Below, piece after piece: positions 1 through 9,248 of a DNA stretch of 64,000 nt (its first letter is position 1; each line of letters starts with the position of its first letter). The notes below the pieces were generated by a model. That model made no database searches, was not told the origin of the DNA, and saw nothing but the letters and a program-made list of their open reading frames with translations. This DNA comes from an uncultured Flavobacteriaceae bacterium (lineage in GTDB: Bacteria > Bacteroidota > Bacteroidia > Flavobacteriales > Flavobacteriaceae), in assembly GCA_913061125.1 (NCBI GenBank), contig CAJXUB010000001.1, positions 46,424 to 110,423 of the forward strand. Reading direction: 5' to 3'. The translations under genes were made by a program, and so were the position numbers.

Positions 1-2166
1 ATCGGCAAAAGGCGAATTGAATGGCGTCGAAATACGAATCACGCTACCAGGTTGAAAAATAGATTCTGTACGAATATTATCAATGCTTTTATTGTAATTA
101 ATACTGGCAAATACATTGGTGTAATTGAACATATTAAAACTGTAATAAAACAAATTTACGTTGTGAGACAGTGCACTCTCCAGCGCTGGATTCCCCGTAA
201 ACAAGGCATTGTAATTATTCAAAACCAACCCGCTTGCAAAATTGGATACATCCGTAAATTGTGTTTGCATGCTATAGGTCAAATTTAGGGTTTCGCTCTT
301 TTTAAGCTGTACGATGATATTTAAATCGGGAAGAAATCTAAAAAATCGGTCGGTAATGGTTTCGCCAAATTGAGTATTTTGAACATTATAGGCATGCCCC
401 GAAATTCCAGGCGTAATGGTAAAAATTCCTGTTTTCAGTCGGTAATGTAACCCTAAGTAAATATCTGAAAAATTATAATCAATTGCATTAACATCGGAGG
501 CACCGCCCAAGTTGGGGGTGGTGTCCAAAGTGGTGTTATCATCTAAAAATTGAAAAATATTGGAATCAAATTTTTGATGACTTAAAATGGTCCCAAAAGT
601 AACATTGATGTTACTTTTCTTGTTTAAAATATTCCAATAATCTAATTTGGCATCCAACTGGTTGGATTTTACCCGTTTCTCTTGCGCTAAATTGTAATTG
701 CTTTGACTGTCGTCTAGGCCCAAATTTGCCGCTGTTCCGTCATAATTCAACTTGTCTTCCAAAATCGCATTATAAAACGGATCCTCATCCTTTATGACGT
801 GTTGTGCTTCCAAAGCAAAAATATTGTCCTCATTGAGCGTGTAATAATAATTTAAATTTTGACTCACATTGTATGGCGTTGTTTCTTCAAACTGATCGAT
901 GTTGTTGTTCAGAGATGAAAAGAACCGCTGATCTTGCTCACTTTTAGACATTTGACCAAAGATGTCGTACTCCAACTGATTGTTGGCATCGGGTTGGTAT
1001 TTGGCCGATAATTTAAGCATCCCCAAATTATTTTCTTGAACCGTATTGCTTTCGGTTCTCTCATCAGGAATCCCCAAATCGGAGTCGGTGTATTGTATGG
1101 ATCGATTTTCTTGCAATTCATTTCTACTGTTGGAAAAAATGGCAAACCCTCCAAGATCCAGAGCTTGATTGGGCGACCAACTAAAATTGGTGGCCCCAAA
1201 TTTAGTGTTGATATCCTTGGCTCTGTTGTTTTGAAGCGTCAAAAACCCGATGTCATTATTGCCCAAATTCAGGTTCGTTCCACTGCTCAAACTGGGGCGA
1301 CGAAACCCGCCCGTAAAATTGAAATAGTCGCGTCGGCTAAACGCCACTTCACCAATATTATTCAAATCGCCGATAAAATTAATACTATAATCTGGGCTGT
1401 AATAAAACAGTTTTGGCTGCGCCAAATAGAGGGTTTTATCGTCCGAATCTCCCGCACCAGCGGTGATGTTTCCAAACCAAAAATTCTTTTTTCCTTCTTT
1501 GAGTTTAATATTTATCGCAACATTGTTTTGATTGTTTGTAACGCCACCCAACTGGCTTACTTCGGAGTAATTTTTTAGGACTTGGACTTTATCGACCGCA
1601 TTGGATGGGATGTTTTTAGTGGCTAATTTAGTGTCGCCGTCAAAAAAATCTTTCCCCTCAACCATCAGTTTGGAGACCACTTTACCTTCCACCTCGACCT
1701 GCCCATCGTCGTTGATTTCTACTCCGGGTAAGTTTTCTAAAACATCTTCTAATTTTCGTTCCGTTCCTTTATTAAACGAATCGGCATTGTAAACCAGCGT
1801 ATCACCACTGATAGTTACTGGCATTTCATACGTTAGTTCAACCTCATCGAGCGCGTTGTCTTCCTGAAGCGTGAAATTTTGAGTCACGTTAGAATCGGTT
1901 GTTTCCACAATTTGGCTCAAAGACTTCATTCCAATGTAGCTAACTTGAATGGAATAGGTTGTATTTTTTTTAAGATCCAATCGAAATCTGCCCTCATCAT
2001 TGGTAATTCCATAAGAATCTAGGGCACTAGTGGCTTTGTTGATGGCGATGACATTAGCCAATTCAAGAGGGTTCCCCAAAGAATCTTTCACATAACCCTC
2101 CAATTTAACTTGTGAAAATGAAAGGGTACTAAAGAGTAATAAAAGGAGACTGTAATAAAATTTCAT
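1..2166 (-). CDS. Outer-membrane beta-barrel protein with carboxypeptidase-like regulatory domain, 3' end missing
   Basis: This gene is not in the ORF track because it runs off the left edge. It reads open for 722 codons from the ATG at 2166. The protein begins with a Sec signal peptide ending in SFSQ. A CarboxypepD_reg-like beta-sandwich follows (about residues 22-110, with LEGYVKDSLGNPLELANV). Next comes a plug-like segment (KLMVEGKDFFDGD) and a long barrel region rich in alternating aromatic and polar strands. It belongs to the TonB-dependent-receptor-like 'outer membrane beta-barrel' family of Bacteroidota, as opposed to the SusC type. It lies 32 bp downstream of two GLPGLI genes on the same strand, a pairing often seen in flavobacteria. 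Substrate unknown. I am sure of the family; the C-terminus cannot be seen. Confidence 0.85.
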   Translation of the reverse strand, partial: MKFYYSLLLLLFSTLSFSQVKLEGYVKDSLGNPLELANVIAINKATSALDSYGITNDEGRFRLDLKKNTTYSIQVSYIGMKSLSQIVETTDSNVTQNFTLQEDNALDEVELTYEMPVTISGDTLVYNADSFNKGTERKLEDVLENLPGVEINDDGQVEVEGKVVSKLMVEGKDFFDGDTKLATKNIPSNAVDKVQVLKNYSEVSQLGGVTNNQNNVAINIKLKEGKKNFWFGNITAGAGDSDDKTLYLAQPKLFYYSPDYSINFIGDLNNIGEVAFSRRDYFNFTGGFRRPSLSSGTNLNLGNNDIGFLTLQNNRAKDINTKFGATNFSWSPNQALDLGGFAIFSNSRNELQENRSIQYTDSDLGIPDERTESNTVQENNLGMLKLSAKYQPDANNQLEYDIFGQMSKSEQDQRFFSSLNNNIDQFEETTPYNVSQNLNYYYTLNEDNIFALEAQHVIKDEDPFYNAILEDKLNYDGTAANLGLDDSQSNYNLAQEKRVKSNQLDAKLDYWNILNKKSNINVTFGTILSHQKFDSNIFQFLDDNTTLDTTPNLGGASDVNAIDYNFSDIYLGLHYRLKTGIFTITPGISGHAYNVQNTQFGETITDRFFRFLPDLNIIVQLKKSETLNLTYSMQTQFTDVSNFASGLVLNNYNALFTGNPALESALSHNVNLFYYSFNMFNYTNVFASINYNKSIDNIRTESIFQPGSVIRISTPFNSPFAD

Positions 2167-2198
2167 GGGTTTAATTTTTATTTAAATTGGTTCATTGG

Positions 2199-3059
2199 TT
2201 AGCGTCTTCGACTACCACGCCCGCGGTACATCTCTCGCATTTCCTGCATTTTTTGTTTCACCGTAGCATTGTAATCTTTTCGGGTGATGACTTTTCCTTT
2301 TTTTGGTGCTTCGATGGCAAATTTTTCTTCGGGATTCATCACAATTTTAGAGCACAATATGGTGGTTTGATCAGCATTAACTTCTAGTATGAGTCCAGGC
2401 AACCCCCAAAACTCTCCGGGCCCTTGGTTAACCGGAATTTGGGGGGTGTACCAAGCTGTAACTTCTATGGTTTTAGGCACTTCGATTTCATCAGAAACTG
2501 AAGATGTTTTGGTCGAGTCGTTTTTAGTTGTGTTGTTATTTTTGGCTCGATCTCGTCGTCGCATACTTCGCCAATCAAACTCATCCACGGTTTTGATCGC
2601 AGTGGCCTTCATGCATAAATACTGACCAATTTGTTTGGTTTCCGAGCCAAGTTTCCAATCTAATTTTTGCAAGGAATCTGTAATTAAAAACTGACGCCCA
2701 AAAAATTCTTGATCCTGAACGAATTGTTGTGATTTTACATTTTTGTATTGTGGGCCAGCAGACAAACTACCCCACCAGCCGCCAAACCCTCTTTGGCCGG
2801 GTGCTTCCAAAACTTCTTCTTCCTTAAAAATGGATGCCGTTTTATCGAAGGTTAAGATGTAGCTCTTTTCGAACATGCTTCGCATGCGATCCATAATTTG
2901 TTTTTTTTGAGCTTCGCTCATTTGTTGACCTCCCCAACTGTCCAAATCCGGACTAGTTTTAGAGATATAATGAGCCTGTGCTTGGAAATTTTGTGCTGTT
3001 GCGGCAACAGACGTTAGGATTAACATTAAAGCTGCTAAACCCCTAGAATTGAAATACAT
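2199..3059 (-). CDS. GLPGLI family secreted protein (copy 1)
   Basis: The protein is of the GLPGLI family, named after the motif visible here as GLPGLILEVN about 60 residues before the C-terminus. The family is restricted to Bacteroidota and has no established function. The ORF track starts at 3101, but the ATG at 3059 puts a good signal peptide (AALMLILTSVAATAQ) at the very N-terminus, so I prefer it; 3077 is also possible. The mature protein contains a conserved TFDK segment, a WYTPQIPVNQGP block ahead of the name motif, and a basic tail (RGRGSRRR). It is probably co-transcribed with the neighbouring GLPGLI gene upstream and the outer-membrane protein gene downstream, which suggests a role at the envelope linked to that receptor. 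Confidence 0.85.
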   Translation of the reverse strand: MYFNSRGLAALMLILTSVAATAQNFQAQAHYISKTSPDLDSWGGQQMSEAQKKQIMDRMRSMFEKSYILTFDKTASIFKEEEVLEAPGQRGFGGWWGSLSAGPQYKNVKSQQFVQDQEFFGRQFLITDSLQKLDWKLGSETKQIGQYLCMKATAIKTVDEFDWRSMRRRDRAKNNNTTKNDSTKTSSVSDEIEVPKTIEVTAWYTPQIPVNQGPGEFWGLPGLILEVNADQTTILCSKIVMNPEEKFAIEAPKKGKVITRKDYNATVKQKMQEMREMYRGRGSRRR

Positions 3060-3131
3060 ATAGTTTTGTTTTAACATTTGCAAATTTACATTTTGTTTCA
3101 ATTTGGGGCGTTAAAATCTTCACAAAAGCGT

Positions 3132-3983
3132 TTAGCCTCCGATGTGAATTTCAAAAGAATTACCACCTGAGTTTCGACTCTTAAACTGATCATTCATTTC
3201 TTCCATTTTTTTAAGCATAATGGCATCGTATTCGGCTTGGGTGACTTGTTTTCCTTTTTTGGGTTCTTGAATTTCGATTGTTTTTTTTGGATTGAGAGTT
3301 ATCTTACTGCATAAAATGGTCAAATCGCCATCGCTAACCTCTAATATGAGTCCCGGAAGTCCATGATACTGATCTGGACCATTACTGATGGGAATCTGTG
3401 GCGTATACCATGCCGTTACGGTTTGAGTGATCATTTTTGGAGTATCGGTATCTTCTTGTTTGACATCTTTTTCTCCATCATCACTACTGAATGTCATCAT
3501 GGAAAGTTCCTCCACTTCTTTGGTAAAAGTTGCCTTGAAACAAGTATAAGTTCCAATATTTTTAGTCTCGTCATGCAAAATCCATTGGATGGTGGGCATA
3601 GAATCCTTAATGATAAATTGCTTTCCTAAAGTTTCAACTTGATTGACAAAAGATTGAGTTTGAATGTTCTTAAATAAGGACCCTGATTCGCTGTCGGACA
3701 TAACAAACACCATGCCCTTTCCTGTTGTGGGTGGAGCCAATTCCTCGTCTTGTTTATATATCGATTTTGTTTTGTCAAAAGTTAAGAGATAGGTTTTTTG
3801 GAATTGCTTTTTAAGCATATCCATCAGTTGTTTTTGCATTTCAGTGCCTCCAACTTCAGTACTATCTAATTTAATATCTAAACTTCGTTGGGTTTTGTAG
3901 GTGGCAACACCCTGGAAGTCTTGTGCAAAAAGGGTGACGGTAGAACATAATAGAAGAAGAACGAGTCTAAATAATGCAGTCAT
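3132..3983 (-). CDS. GLPGLI family secreted protein (copy 2)
   Basis: This is a second GLPGLI protein of 283 residues with a signal peptide ending near TLFAQ. The motif GLPGLILEVSDG lies near residue 225. It is a clear paralogue of the downstream copy: both share TFDK-SI-K near residue 70, the WYTPQIP block, a conserved 'LILEV-D-T-ILCSKI-(M/L)NP' run and a C-terminal EM-(E/D) helix. The two copies have diverged well beyond a recent duplication. The order GLPGLI, GLPGLI, outer-membrane barrel on one strand suggests one transcription unit starting here. Function is unknown for the family; an envelope role is inferred from the signal peptide and the context. Confidence 0.85.
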   Translation of the reverse strand: MTALFRLVLLLLCSTVTLFAQDFQGVATYKTQRSLDIKLDSTEVGGTEMQKQLMDMLKKQFQKTYLLTFDKTKSIYKQDEELAPPTTGKGMVFVMSDSESGSLFKNIQTQSFVNQVETLGKQFIIKDSMPTIQWILHDETKNIGTYTCFKATFTKEVEELSMMTFSSDDGEKDVKQEDTDTPKMITQTVTAWYTPQIPISNGPDQYHGLPGLILEVSDGDLTILCSKITLNPKKTIEIQEPKKGKQVTQAEYDAIMLKKMEEMNDQFKSRNSGGNSFEIHIGG

Positions 3984-4084
3984 GGGTAAATTTTTTAAAT
4001 TAAAATTTATTGTGCTTTATGTTTAGACGAGCTAGGCCAGAAAATGTAACATAAAAACTCTCGTTTTTTTTGTAATTTTCAGCA

Positions 4085-4867
4085 ATGTTAAAATGCTTAC
4101 TTTTAATCTTCAGTATATCCCCTGTGTTATTGCAGGCTCAACTTCAGTTGAGTAACAATGATAACAAGACCACCAAAATCGATATGGACTATTTTGTTGG
4201 TGTGGATGCCTTTCAGGGGTGTTATTATATCAAAAATCAAACCTTATTTTTGACCAAAACTGGGGTGTTACAAAATTATGCAAATCTTCAATTGGGGGCT
4301 ATCAGTCAAGTTGAAATTTTTAATGCCCTTAAAATTGCCGTATTACATCGAAATTTCAATACGGTAGTACTGCTTGACAATAGACTGGCCGAGGTTAATA
4401 TTATTGATTTCAACACGCTCTCACCAATGCGAACGGTATCCCAAATTACTTATGCCAATGACAATAATTTTTGGCTGTTTAATGCGCTAACTTTCGAATT
4501 AGAACTATTTAATTACGACAATAAAAAAACGCTTCAAACCACACTACCCATCGCAGAAGAGGTGATCGCCCTTGAGAGTGATTACAACAACCTTTTGGCG
4601 TTGACTCCAACCGCATTGTATCACTACAATTATACCGGGAGTTTGATTTCAAAAATGGACCATATTGGTCTTGAAAATATGGTGTTATGGGGAAAACATA
4701 TTATAGCCCTAAAAAACAACTTGCTGTACCACAAAACCCTCTCGGACAACGAATTTCAGAGGTTAGACATTCCAAAAAAAACAATGAAACAGTTTTTTGT
4801 AATGAACCAAAGCTTGTATATTTATGACGGAGAAATTCTTCACCAAAACCAACTTATAAAAGATTAA
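4085..4867 (+). CDS. Secreted protein of unknown function, probably beta-propeller-like
   Basis: I do not recognise a named family. The 260-residue protein opens with a signal peptide (LLLIFSISPVLLQAQ). It then carries repeated short beta-strand-like segments ending in hydrophobic and aromatic residues (for example NNFWLFNALTFELELFNY and NLLALTPTALYHYNY), a pattern that resembles a small beta-propeller. It ends 3 bp before the deoxynucleoside kinase start, so the two are probably translated from one mRNA. It is divergent from the GLPGLI cluster. A -7-like TAATTTTC lies about 10 bp before the ATG, so the leader is very short. The link to nucleoside metabolism through the operon is only positional. 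Confidence 0.7.
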   Translation: MLKCLLLIFSISPVLLQAQLQLSNNDNKTTKIDMDYFVGVDAFQGCYYIKNQTLFLTKTGVLQNYANLQLGAISQVEIFNALKIAVLHRNFNTVVLLDNRLAEVNIIDFNTLSPMRTVSQITYANDNNFWLFNALTFELELFNYDNKKTLQTTLPIAEEVIALESDYNNLLALTPTALYHYNYTGSLISKMDHIGLENMVLWGKHIIALKNNLLYHKTLSDNEFQRLDIPKKTMKQFFVMNQSLYIYDGEILHQNQLIKD

Positions 4868-4870
4868 ATT

Positions 4871-5485
4871 ATGCACATTGCCATCGCTGGAAACATAGGG
4901 GCAGGAAAAACCACTTTAACACAATTACTGGCCAAACACTACAACTGGGAAGCACAACTGGAAGATGTGGTTGACAACCCGTATTTAGATGATTTTTACA
5001 ACCAGATGGAACGCTGGAGTTTCAACCTTCAAGTGTATTTTCTAAACAGTCGATTTCGGCAAGTATTACAAATTCGAAAAAGTGGAAAAGACATCATTCA
5101 GGATCGAACTATTTATGAAGATGCCAATATTTTTGCACCCAACTTACACGCTATGGGGCTCATGACCAATCGTGATTTTGACAACTACAGCTCATTATTT
5201 AACCTTATGGAAAGCTTGGTAGAAGCCCCCGATTTGTTGATATACCTGCGCAGTACAATCCCAAATCTGGTAAATCAAATTCACAAACGAGGCCGCGATT
5301 ATGAAAACTCCATCAGCATAGATTACCTGAGCCGACTCAACGAGCGTTACGAAGCTTGGATTCATGGCTACAACAAAGGACGACTACTTATCATTGATGT
5401 AGATGATTTGGACTTTGTAGAAAACCCCGAAGATTTAGGCCGCATTATCGGAAAAATTGATGCTGAAATAAACGGCCTTTTTTAG
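4871..5485 (+). CDS. Deoxynucleoside kinase
   Basis: Deoxynucleoside kinases phosphorylate deoxynucleosides to monophosphates in the salvage pathway. The 204-residue protein has the P-loop GNIGAGKTT at residues 7-15. A D-R-T-I-Y-E-D segment (QDRTIYEDANIF) corresponds to the DRS-type substrate motif, and the lid region is KRGRDYE. Length is normal for the bacterial dNK/dGK-dAK family. Which bases it accepts cannot be told from sequence. A second kinase of the same family is fused to FolK at 59646-60773, so the genome has at least two. A strong bidirectional hairpin follows the stop and separates it from hppA. Confidence 0.93.
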   Translation: MHIAIAGNIGAGKTTLTQLLAKHYNWEAQLEDVVDNPYLDDFYNQMERWSFNLQVYFLNSRFRQVLQIRKSGKDIIQDRTIYEDANIFAPNLHAMGLMTNRDFDNYSSLFNLMESLVEAPDLLIYLRSTIPNLVNQIHKRGRDYENSISIDYLSRLNERYEAWIHGYNKGRLLIIDVDDLDFVENPEDLGRIIGKIDAEINGLF

Positions 5486-5507
5486 CATAATACCATACAT
5501 TTTTAAC

Positions 5508-5538
5508 AAAAAAACCACACTAATCAGTGTGGTTTTTT
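5508..5538. terminator. Bidirectional intrinsic terminator between dNK and hppA
   Basis: An inverted repeat AAAAACCACAC / GTGTGGTTTTT with a 6-nt loop has A and T tracts on both flanks. It can end transcription from the kinase gene on the plus strand and from hppA on the minus strand, whose stop codons lie 22 and 20 bp away. Confidence 0.9.
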
Positions 5539-5557
5539 TATGCTTTAGAGGTTGAAA

Positions 5558-7987
5558 TTACTCTTTAGTGATTTCAATTTCTTTGATAACTTTTTTCGCA
5601 GAGGTACCAGCTGTTTCAGTCACAGAACCTTCAAAGTTATTGAGTTGTTGCATGACTTCGGATTCCGTTCCTGAAAAAGTTTTTTCAACCACAGTTTCAA
5701 AACCGTTTTCAGTAGTAACGTACTTGACAGTAGCAACCACTTGATCGGATTGATCTTGATCAACATAGACCTTTACTTCAACTTCTTGATTAGCAAAAGC
5801 AGATTCATCTTGAGAATGACCACCAAGAATTGGAGCCACAACCAACCCAATCAAACACGTTAGTTTGATTAAAATATTCATTGAAGGTCCTGAAGTATCT
5901 TTAAAAGGATCGCCCACAGTGTCTCCAGTCACAGCTGCTTTATGAGCGTCAGATCCTTTGTAAGTCATTTCACCGTTAATTTCAACCCCCGCTTCGAAAG
6001 ATTTTTTAGCATTATCCCAAGCTCCTCCAGCATTATTTTGGAAAATGGCCCAAAGAACTCCAGATACCGTAACTCCTGCCATATAGCCGCCTAACATTTC
6101 GGCTACAAGTTTGTGATTTTCGGGGTAGATTAAAATTCCAATAATCACAATAATGATGGGAAATCCTATGGTTAATAGCCCTGGAAGAAGCATTTGTTTT
6201 AGCGAAGCTTTGGTTGAAATATCAACACATTTGTCGTATTCTGGTTTCCCAGTTCCTTCCATAATTCCTGGAATATCTCTAAATTGACGCCGTACTTCTT
6301 CAACCATTTCCATGGCAGCTTTCCCTACAGAACTCATGGCTAAAGCAGAAAATACGACCGGTACCATTCCGCCGACAAAAAGCATGGCAAGAACGGGAGC
6401 TTTAAAAATATTAATCCCATCAATTTCGGTAAACGTAACATAGGCCGCAAATAACGCTAAAGCCGTTAGTGCTGCGGAAGCAATGGCAAAACCTTTACCT
6501 GTGGCTGCTGTGGTATTTCCTACAGAGTCCAAGATGTCTGTACGCTCTCGAACGATGGGCTCTTGCTCACTCATTTCAGCAATGCCGCCGGCATTGTCTG
6601 CGATGGGTCCAAAAGCATCTATGGCCAGTTGCATCGCTGTGGTTGCCATCATGGCTGAGGCCGCCATAGCGACTCCGTAAAATCCAGCAAAAGCATAAGA
6701 GGCCCAGATGGCAATTGCAAATAATAGAACTGAAGAAAACGTAGAAATCATTCCTGTGGCAAGTCCAGCAATAATGTTGGTTGCCGCTCCTGTGCTTGAT
6801 TGTTGTACAATATTTAAAATCGGTTTTTTACCTAAACCTGTATAATATTCTGTAAAGGAGGAAATGGCACCACCAACGATAAGACCAACTAATGTGGCAT
6901 AAAATACTCGGTAAGCAGAAATATTTTGCAATCCTTCGCCATAAAATTCCATTTGCATGGTTTCTGGTAGCATCCAAGTTACAAGTCCAAAACTGGCCAA
7001 ACCAACCAACACGATTGAGGTCCAGTTTCCGATATTAAGGGCTTTTTGTACTTCGGCTTCTTTGGCGTCATTTGAGCTAATTTTAACTAAAAATGTTCCA
7101 ATAATTGATATGATAATTCCAGCACCAGCAATAGCCATTGGTAAAAGGATTGGCCCTATTCCACCAAAAGCGTCAGAAATGCTTCCACCCATGTCTTTTA
7201 TGATGTAGTTTCCTAAAACCATTGCGGCCAAAACTGTGGCGACATAGGATCCAAATAAATCGGCACCCATACCGGCAACATCACCAACATTGTCACCAAC
7301 ATTATCGGCAATAGTGGCGGGATTTCGTGGGTCGTCCTCTGGAATTCCAGCTTCGACTTTTCCAACAAGGTCAGCTCCAACATCGGCGGCTTTGGTGTAG
7401 ATCCCGCCACCTACTCGGGCAAATAAAGCGATGGATTCTGCACCAAGTGAAAATCCAGCGAGTGTTTCGAGGACAATTGTCATATCGACAGTGTTGGTCC
7501 AAGCCCCACCCATGAACACTTGAAAAAATATGATGAAAAATAAGGAAAGTCCCAATACGGCTAACCCTGCAACGCCTAGTCCCATTACGGTTCCACCTCC
7601 AAAAGAAATATTTAGCGCTTTGGGTAAACTGGTCTTTGCGGCTTGTGTTGTTCTAACATTGGTTTTTGTTGCGATGCGCATTCCAATATTTCCTGCAAAA
7701 GCAGAAAAAACAGCCCCAATGACAAATGCTATAATGATGAGGTAGCTTGTAGTTTCTACGACAGAGGCTACCCCTGCCAGAGCAATACTAGCCCCGATCA
7801 CAAAATACGTTAAAAGCTTGTATTCCGCCTTAAGAAAAGCCAAGGCACCAACATAGATGTGGTCTGAAATTTCTTTCATTTTACCATCACCGGCGTCCTG
7901 TTTCATAACTGAGGATCGCTTGAGTCCCATATAAATTAACCCTAGAACCGCCATGGCTGCTGGCATGTATATCATTAATGCTTCCAT
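5558..7987 (-). CDS. hppA: Membrane-bound pyrophosphatase, K+-dependent type (Na+ and/or H+ pump)
   Basis: HppA couples hydrolysis of pyrophosphate to ion transport across the inner membrane. The substrate loops are clear: [20 protein letters not shown] and [19 protein letters not shown], followed later by DNAGGIAEM and [15 protein letters not shown]. The diagnostic stretch reads [10 protein letters not shown]. Alanine and glycine at the two positions that are Lys and Thr in K+-independent enzymes point to the K+-dependent group, which includes Na+ pumps; whether this one moves Na+, H+ or both is not decided here. At 809 residues it is longer than the usual 670-770 because of an acidic, soluble tail of about 70 residues after the last membrane segment (PILGGHSQ). 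It is transcribed alone, with a TACATTTG -7 element 30 bp upstream. Confidence 0.95.
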   Translation of the reverse strand: MEALMIYMPAAMAVLGLIYMGLKRSSVMKQDAGDGKMKEISDHIYVGALAFLKAEYKLLTYFVIGASIALAGVASVVETTSYLIIIAFVIGAVFSAFAGNIGMRIATKTNVRTTQAAKTSLPKALNISFGGGTVMGLGVAGLAVLGLSLFFIIFFQVFMGGAWTNTVDMTIVLETLAGFSLGAESIALFARVGGGIYTKAADVGADLVGKVEAGIPEDDPRNPATIADNVGDNVGDVAGMGADLFGSYVATVLAAMVLGNYIIKDMGGSISDAFGGIGPILLPMAIAGAGIIISIIGTFLVKISSNDAKEAEVQKALNIGNWTSIVLVGLASFGLVTWMLPETMQMEFYGEGLQNISAYRVFYATLVGLIVGGAISSFTEYYTGLGKKPILNIVQQSSTGAATNIIAGLATGMISTFSSVLLFAIAIWASYAFAGFYGVAMAASAMMATTAMQLAIDAFGPIADNAGGIAEMSEQEPIVRERTDILDSVGNTTAATGKGFAIASAALTALALFAAYVTFTEIDGINIFKAPVLAMLFVGGMVPVVFSALAMSSVGKAAMEMVEEVRRQFRDIPGIMEGTGKPEYDKCVDISTKASLKQMLLPGLLTIGFPIIIVIIGILIYPENHKLVAEMLGGYMAGVTVSGVLWAIFQNNAGGAWDNAKKSFEAGVEINGEMTYKGSDAHKAAVTGDTVGDPFKDTSGPSMNILIKLTCLIGLVVAPILGGHSQDESAFANQEVEVKVYVDQDQSDQVVATVKYVTTENGFETVVEKTFSGTESEVMQQLNNFEGSVTETAGTSAKKVIKEIEITKE

Positions 7988-8016
7988 AATTTAAATTTAA
8001 TTAATTTTAAAGGCCA

Positions 8017-8024
8017 CAAATGTA
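8017..8024 (-). promoter_or_regulatory. -7 element of the hppA promoter
   Basis: On the minus strand the sequence is TACATTTG, a full match to the Bacteroidota -7 consensus TAnnTTTG. It lies 29 bp before the hppA ATG. I see no convincing -33 TTTG at the usual spacing. Confidence 0.55.
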
Positions 8025-8077
8025 GTGAAATGATTAAGAATAGAAAAACCTGTTTTTAACCCTATTTGGCCGAGTTT

Positions 8078-9055
8078 TTATTTGTATAATACTTTCTTTA
8101 CTGCTTTGATGACATCCTCGCTGTTGGGCAACCATTCTTCCAATAGGACCGGAGAGTAAGGCGCTGGCGTGTCTGCAGTGTTGATTTTGACAACAGGAGC
8201 ATCTAAATAATCAAACGCTTTTTCCTGAACTTGATAGGTAATTTCTGTAGAAACGTTACCAAAAGGCCAGGCCTCTTCTAAAACAACCAATCGGTTGGTT
8301 TTTTTAACAGATTCTAAAATGGTATTAATATCCAAAGGACGAACTGTCCTTAAGTCAATAATCTCACAAGAAATCCCTTCCTGTTCAAGAGCATCAGCAG
8401 CTTTGTACGCCTCTTTGATAATTTTACCAAAAGAAACCACAGTCACATCCGTTCCAGAGCGCTTGATCTCTGCAACGCCAATGGGCAAAATATACTCGCC
8501 TTCTGGAACTTCACCTTTATCGCCATACATTTGCTCACTTTCCATAAAAATAACAGGGTCGTCGTCGCGAATTGCAGCTTTTAACAAGCCCTTGGCATCG
8601 TATGGATTTGAAGGAACGATAACTTTTAAACCGGGGCAATTGGCGTACCAGCTTTCAAAGGCCTGAGAGTGGGTAGCGGCCAATTGGCCTGCAGAAGCCG
8701 TTGGGCCTCTAAATACTATGGGGCACTTGAATTGTCCGCCAGACATTTGTCTGATTTTTGCCGCGTTATTGATAATCTGATCAATCCCTACCAGCGAAAA
8801 ATTAAACGTCATAAATTCGACAATGGGCCTGTTACCAGTCATGGTCGATCCTACTGCAATTCCAGCAAACCCCAATTCGGCTATTGGGGTGTCAATGACG
8901 CGCTTGGGACCAAATTCATCTAACATCCCTTTGGATGCTTTGTAGGCACCATTGTATTCCGCAACTTCTTCTCCCATAAGATAGATGCTCTCATCGCGGC
9001 GCATCTCCTCACTCATGGCTTCGCAAACGGCTTCTCTAAATTGTATTGTTTTCAT
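8078..9055 (-). CDS. pdhB: Pyruvate dehydrogenase E1 component, beta subunit
   Basis: The product pairs with the E1 alpha subunit in the thiamine-dependent decarboxylation of pyruvate to feed acetyl-CoA. The 325-residue length and motifs fit the transketolase-like beta subunit: an N-terminal pyrimidine-binding domain with GEEVAEYNGAYKASKG, then RVIDTPIAELGFAGIAVG, and the C-terminal transketolase_C domain with VVLEEAWPFGNVSTEI. A single-gene layout with pdhA elsewhere is common in flavobacteria. A branched-chain 2-oxoacid E1 beta is the alternative, but the N-terminal YLMGEEVAEYNGAYK is typical of PDH. A TATTTTTG -7 element sits 76 bp upstream. Confidence 0.92.
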   Translation of the reverse strand: MKTIQFREAVCEAMSEEMRRDESIYLMGEEVAEYNGAYKASKGMLDEFGPKRVIDTPIAELGFAGIAVGSTMTGNRPIVEFMTFNFSLVGIDQIINNAAKIRQMSGGQFKCPIVFRGPTASAGQLAATHSQAFESWYANCPGLKVIVPSNPYDAKGLLKAAIRDDDPVIFMESEQMYGDKGEVPEGEYILPIGVAEIKRSGTDVTVVSFGKIIKEAYKAADALEQEGISCEIIDLRTVRPLDINTILESVKKTNRLVVLEEAWPFGNVSTEITYQVQEKAFDYLDAPVVKINTADTPAPYSPVLLEEWLPNSEDVIKAVKKVLYK

Positions 9056-9130
9056 GTGTTGGTTCGTAATTAAATCAATTCTATTGTTACAATGTTCGGT
9101 TTACTTTACAATTGATTTATTTCAGCCCTG

Positions 9131-9138
9131 CAAAAATA
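9131..9138 (-). promoter_or_regulatory. -7 element of the pdhB promoter
   Basis: TATTTTTG on the minus strand matches TAnnTTTG and would give a leader of roughly 70 nt before the pdhB ATG at 9055. Confidence 0.5.
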
Positions 9139-9176
9139 GTAATAATCAAACATATTAAAGCCAAGTATTATTTAAA

Positions 9177-9202
9177 AATTTGCTATGCATGCATAGCAAA
9201 TT
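9177..9202. promoter_or_regulatory. Perfect 26-bp palindrome in front of etfBA, probable operator
   Basis: The half-site AATTTGCTATGCA is followed immediately by its exact reverse complement with no spacer. It ends 13 bp before a TACTTTCG -7-like element (9216-9223) and 46 bp before the etfB ATG. A symmetric site of this size just upstream of a core promoter is typical for a dimeric repressor or activator of the TetR, MarR or GntR kind. No regulator gene is adjacent, so the binding protein is unknown. There is no T tract directly after it that would make it a terminator for either strand. Confidence 0.7.
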
Positions 9203-9248
9203 CAATTTTTTTTTGTACTTTCGTGGCATAGATAAAACGACCCAAACT

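Noticed and set aside
1036-1578. 180-aa plus-strand ORF and its neighbours at 52-288 and 1601-1792
   Set aside because: They lie opposite the continuous minus-strand barrel gene, which has a signal peptide and family motifs and is missing from the track only because it is cut by the window edge.
5468-5480. ATAAACGGCC string identical to part of the LytTR-like block
   Set aside because: A single 10-bp match inside the kinase gene, without repetition or a promoter behind it; chance is sufficient.
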